Shown here one piece after another: positions 63,393 through 64,000 of a DNA stretch of 64,000 bases. The position numbers and the translations under genes were made by a program. The stretch is from Streptomyces profundus (GTDB lineage Bacteria > Actinomycetota > Actinomycetes > Streptomycetales > Streptomycetaceae), in contig NZ_CP082362.1 of NCBI RefSeq assembly GCF_020740535.1, positions 6,941,501 to 7,005,500 on the forward strand, read 5' to 3'. Position 1 is the first letter of the stretch. Each line of letters starts with the position of its first letter. The notes below the pieces were generated by a model that made no database searches, was not told the origin of the DNA, and was given only the letters and a program-made list of their open reading frames with translations.

Positions 63393-64000
63393 TCAGTGGC
63401 CGGGGAGGACGGTGCCGGGGCCCCGGCCGACGACGCGCTCCTCCCAGACGGTCTTGGCCCGGCGCCGCAGATGGCTGGGCGGTAGGCCGTAGGCGGCGCG
63501 GAAGGCCCGGCTGAAGTGGGCGCTGTCGGTGAAACCCCAGCGGCCGGCGATGGCCTGGATGGGGTGGGCGAACATCGCCGCGTCGGTCAGGTCCCGCCAA
63601 CAGCCCTCAAGGCGCTGCTGGCGTATCCAGGCGGCGACGGTGAGGCCGTGCTGGTGGAAGAGCCGATGCAGATAGCGGAGCGAGATGTGATGGGCGCGCG
63701 CCACGCTGCGCGGGGTCAGCTCCGAGTCGCCCAGATGTTCCCGTATGTAGCTCTGCACACAGAGGAACAAACTCTGTTGCGGTGGTGCGCCGGAAAAGGA
63801 CAAAGCATTGTCCGGCTGCCCCGTCAAGAGGGCGGTCAGACCGTCAAGTGGCGCGCCCAGCGCGCCCTCCGGAGTTAATCGATGCGTGGTCACCGGGGGA
63901 GTGGGACCACCGCTCGGCGGCGGCAGCGAGACGGCGGTATCCGCATGGACGAGTTCCATCAGCGCTGCCCATCTGTGCCCCGGGCATTGACAGCTGGACA
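63393..64000 (-). CDS. AraC-family regulator, partial at window edge
   Basis: The visible part is the C-terminal AraC/XylS DNA-binding domain: LTPRSVARAHHISLRYLHRLF (first helix-turn-helix) and PIQAIAGRWGFTDSAHFSRAFRAAYGLPPSHLRRR (second), the latter ending in the family's conserved stretch. The frame remains open upstream of the ATG at 63959 to the window edge with no stop, and AraC proteins of this type usually have another 130 residues or more at the N-terminus, so the true start most likely lies outside the window. Ligand and target are unknown; its regulation of the neighbouring module is possible but untested. Confidence 0.8.
   Translation of the reverse strand, partial: SSCQCPGHRWAALMELVHADTAVSLPPPSGGPTPPVTTHRLTPEGALGAPLDGLTALLTGQPDNALSFSGAPPQQSLFLCVQSYIREHLGDSELTPRSVARAHHISLRYLHRLFHQHGLTVAAWIRQQRLEGCWRDLTDAAMFAHPIQAIAGRWGFTDSAHFSRAFRAAYGLPPSHLRRRAKTVWEERVVGRGPGTVLPGH

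Overview
The window is one contiguous, very GC-rich stretch (roughly three quarters G+C by eye) with extreme third-position G/C bias, many GTG and a few TTG starts, ATGA/GTGA stop-start overlaps and long G+C hairpin terminators. Gene content is typical of Streptomyces or a close relative: Tat-exported glycosidases with CBM2 modules, PadR/TetR/DeoR regulators, a receptor Ser/Thr kinase, a DmdR/IdeR-type iron box, a mycothiol-type isomerase fold and a CmlR-like exporter. I saw no rRNA, tRNA, CRISPR array, insertion sequence or phage genes, and noticed no TTA codon inside a called gene.

Layout. 1-15 kb: an FGGY sugar kinase, an Fpg/Nei glycosylase with an altered zinc finger, a bacterioferritin-like protein, a fused ABC exporter, an unknown protein, an HhH-SNF2 helicase, a CmlR-type drug exporter, a B3/B4 editing-like protein and a STAND NTPase with TPRs. 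14.6-24 kb: carbohydrate utilisation (PfkB kinase, GH95 fucosidase, lactonase-type beta-propeller, TetR regulator divergent from a GH3 beta-glucosidase) and a quinone-reductase-like MDR protein. 24-27 kb: a two-component system divergent from a small membrane protein. 26.6-35.5 kb: a tightly coupled catabolic operon with a DeoR regulator, two FGGY kinases, a 2-hydroxyacid dehydrogenase, a histidine phosphatase and a complete sugar ABC importer. 35.5-42.2 kb: cytidine/blasticidin-type deaminase, MDMPI protein, PHP metallohydrolase, then a minus-strand surface-sensing group (lipoprotein, receptor kinase with a periplasmic-binding-protein ectodomain, PQQ-type propeller lipoprotein).

42.5-49.8 kb is the most interesting block: five translationally coupled genes encoding a SWIM-like zinc finger protein, an unknown protein, a VWA protein, a MoxR-type AAA+ ATPase and a large DUF5682-type protein. 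They look like one co-regulated machine of unknown function. 50-60.5 kb: GH10-CBM2 xylanase with palindromic upstream sites, a decayed phosphotransferase pseudogene, a PadR unit with two matching palindromes, an iron-box-controlled siderophore-interacting protein, an aldo/keto reductase, a DUF3068 membrane protein and a PQQ-dependent sugar dehydrogenase carrying CBM2. 60.5-64 kb: a cobalamin riboswitch and terminator-like hairpin precede a citramalate-synthase-like gene whose HxH metal motif is H-C-Q; a divergent aminotransferase, an Lrp regulator and a truncated-by-window AraC regulator complete this module.

Functional themes: secreted attack on plant polysaccharides (GH95, GH3, GH10-CBM2, CBM2-dehydrogenase) with CebR-like and other palindromic operators; uptake and phosphorylation of an unidentified sugar or polyol; and the uncharacterised MoxR-VWA cluster.
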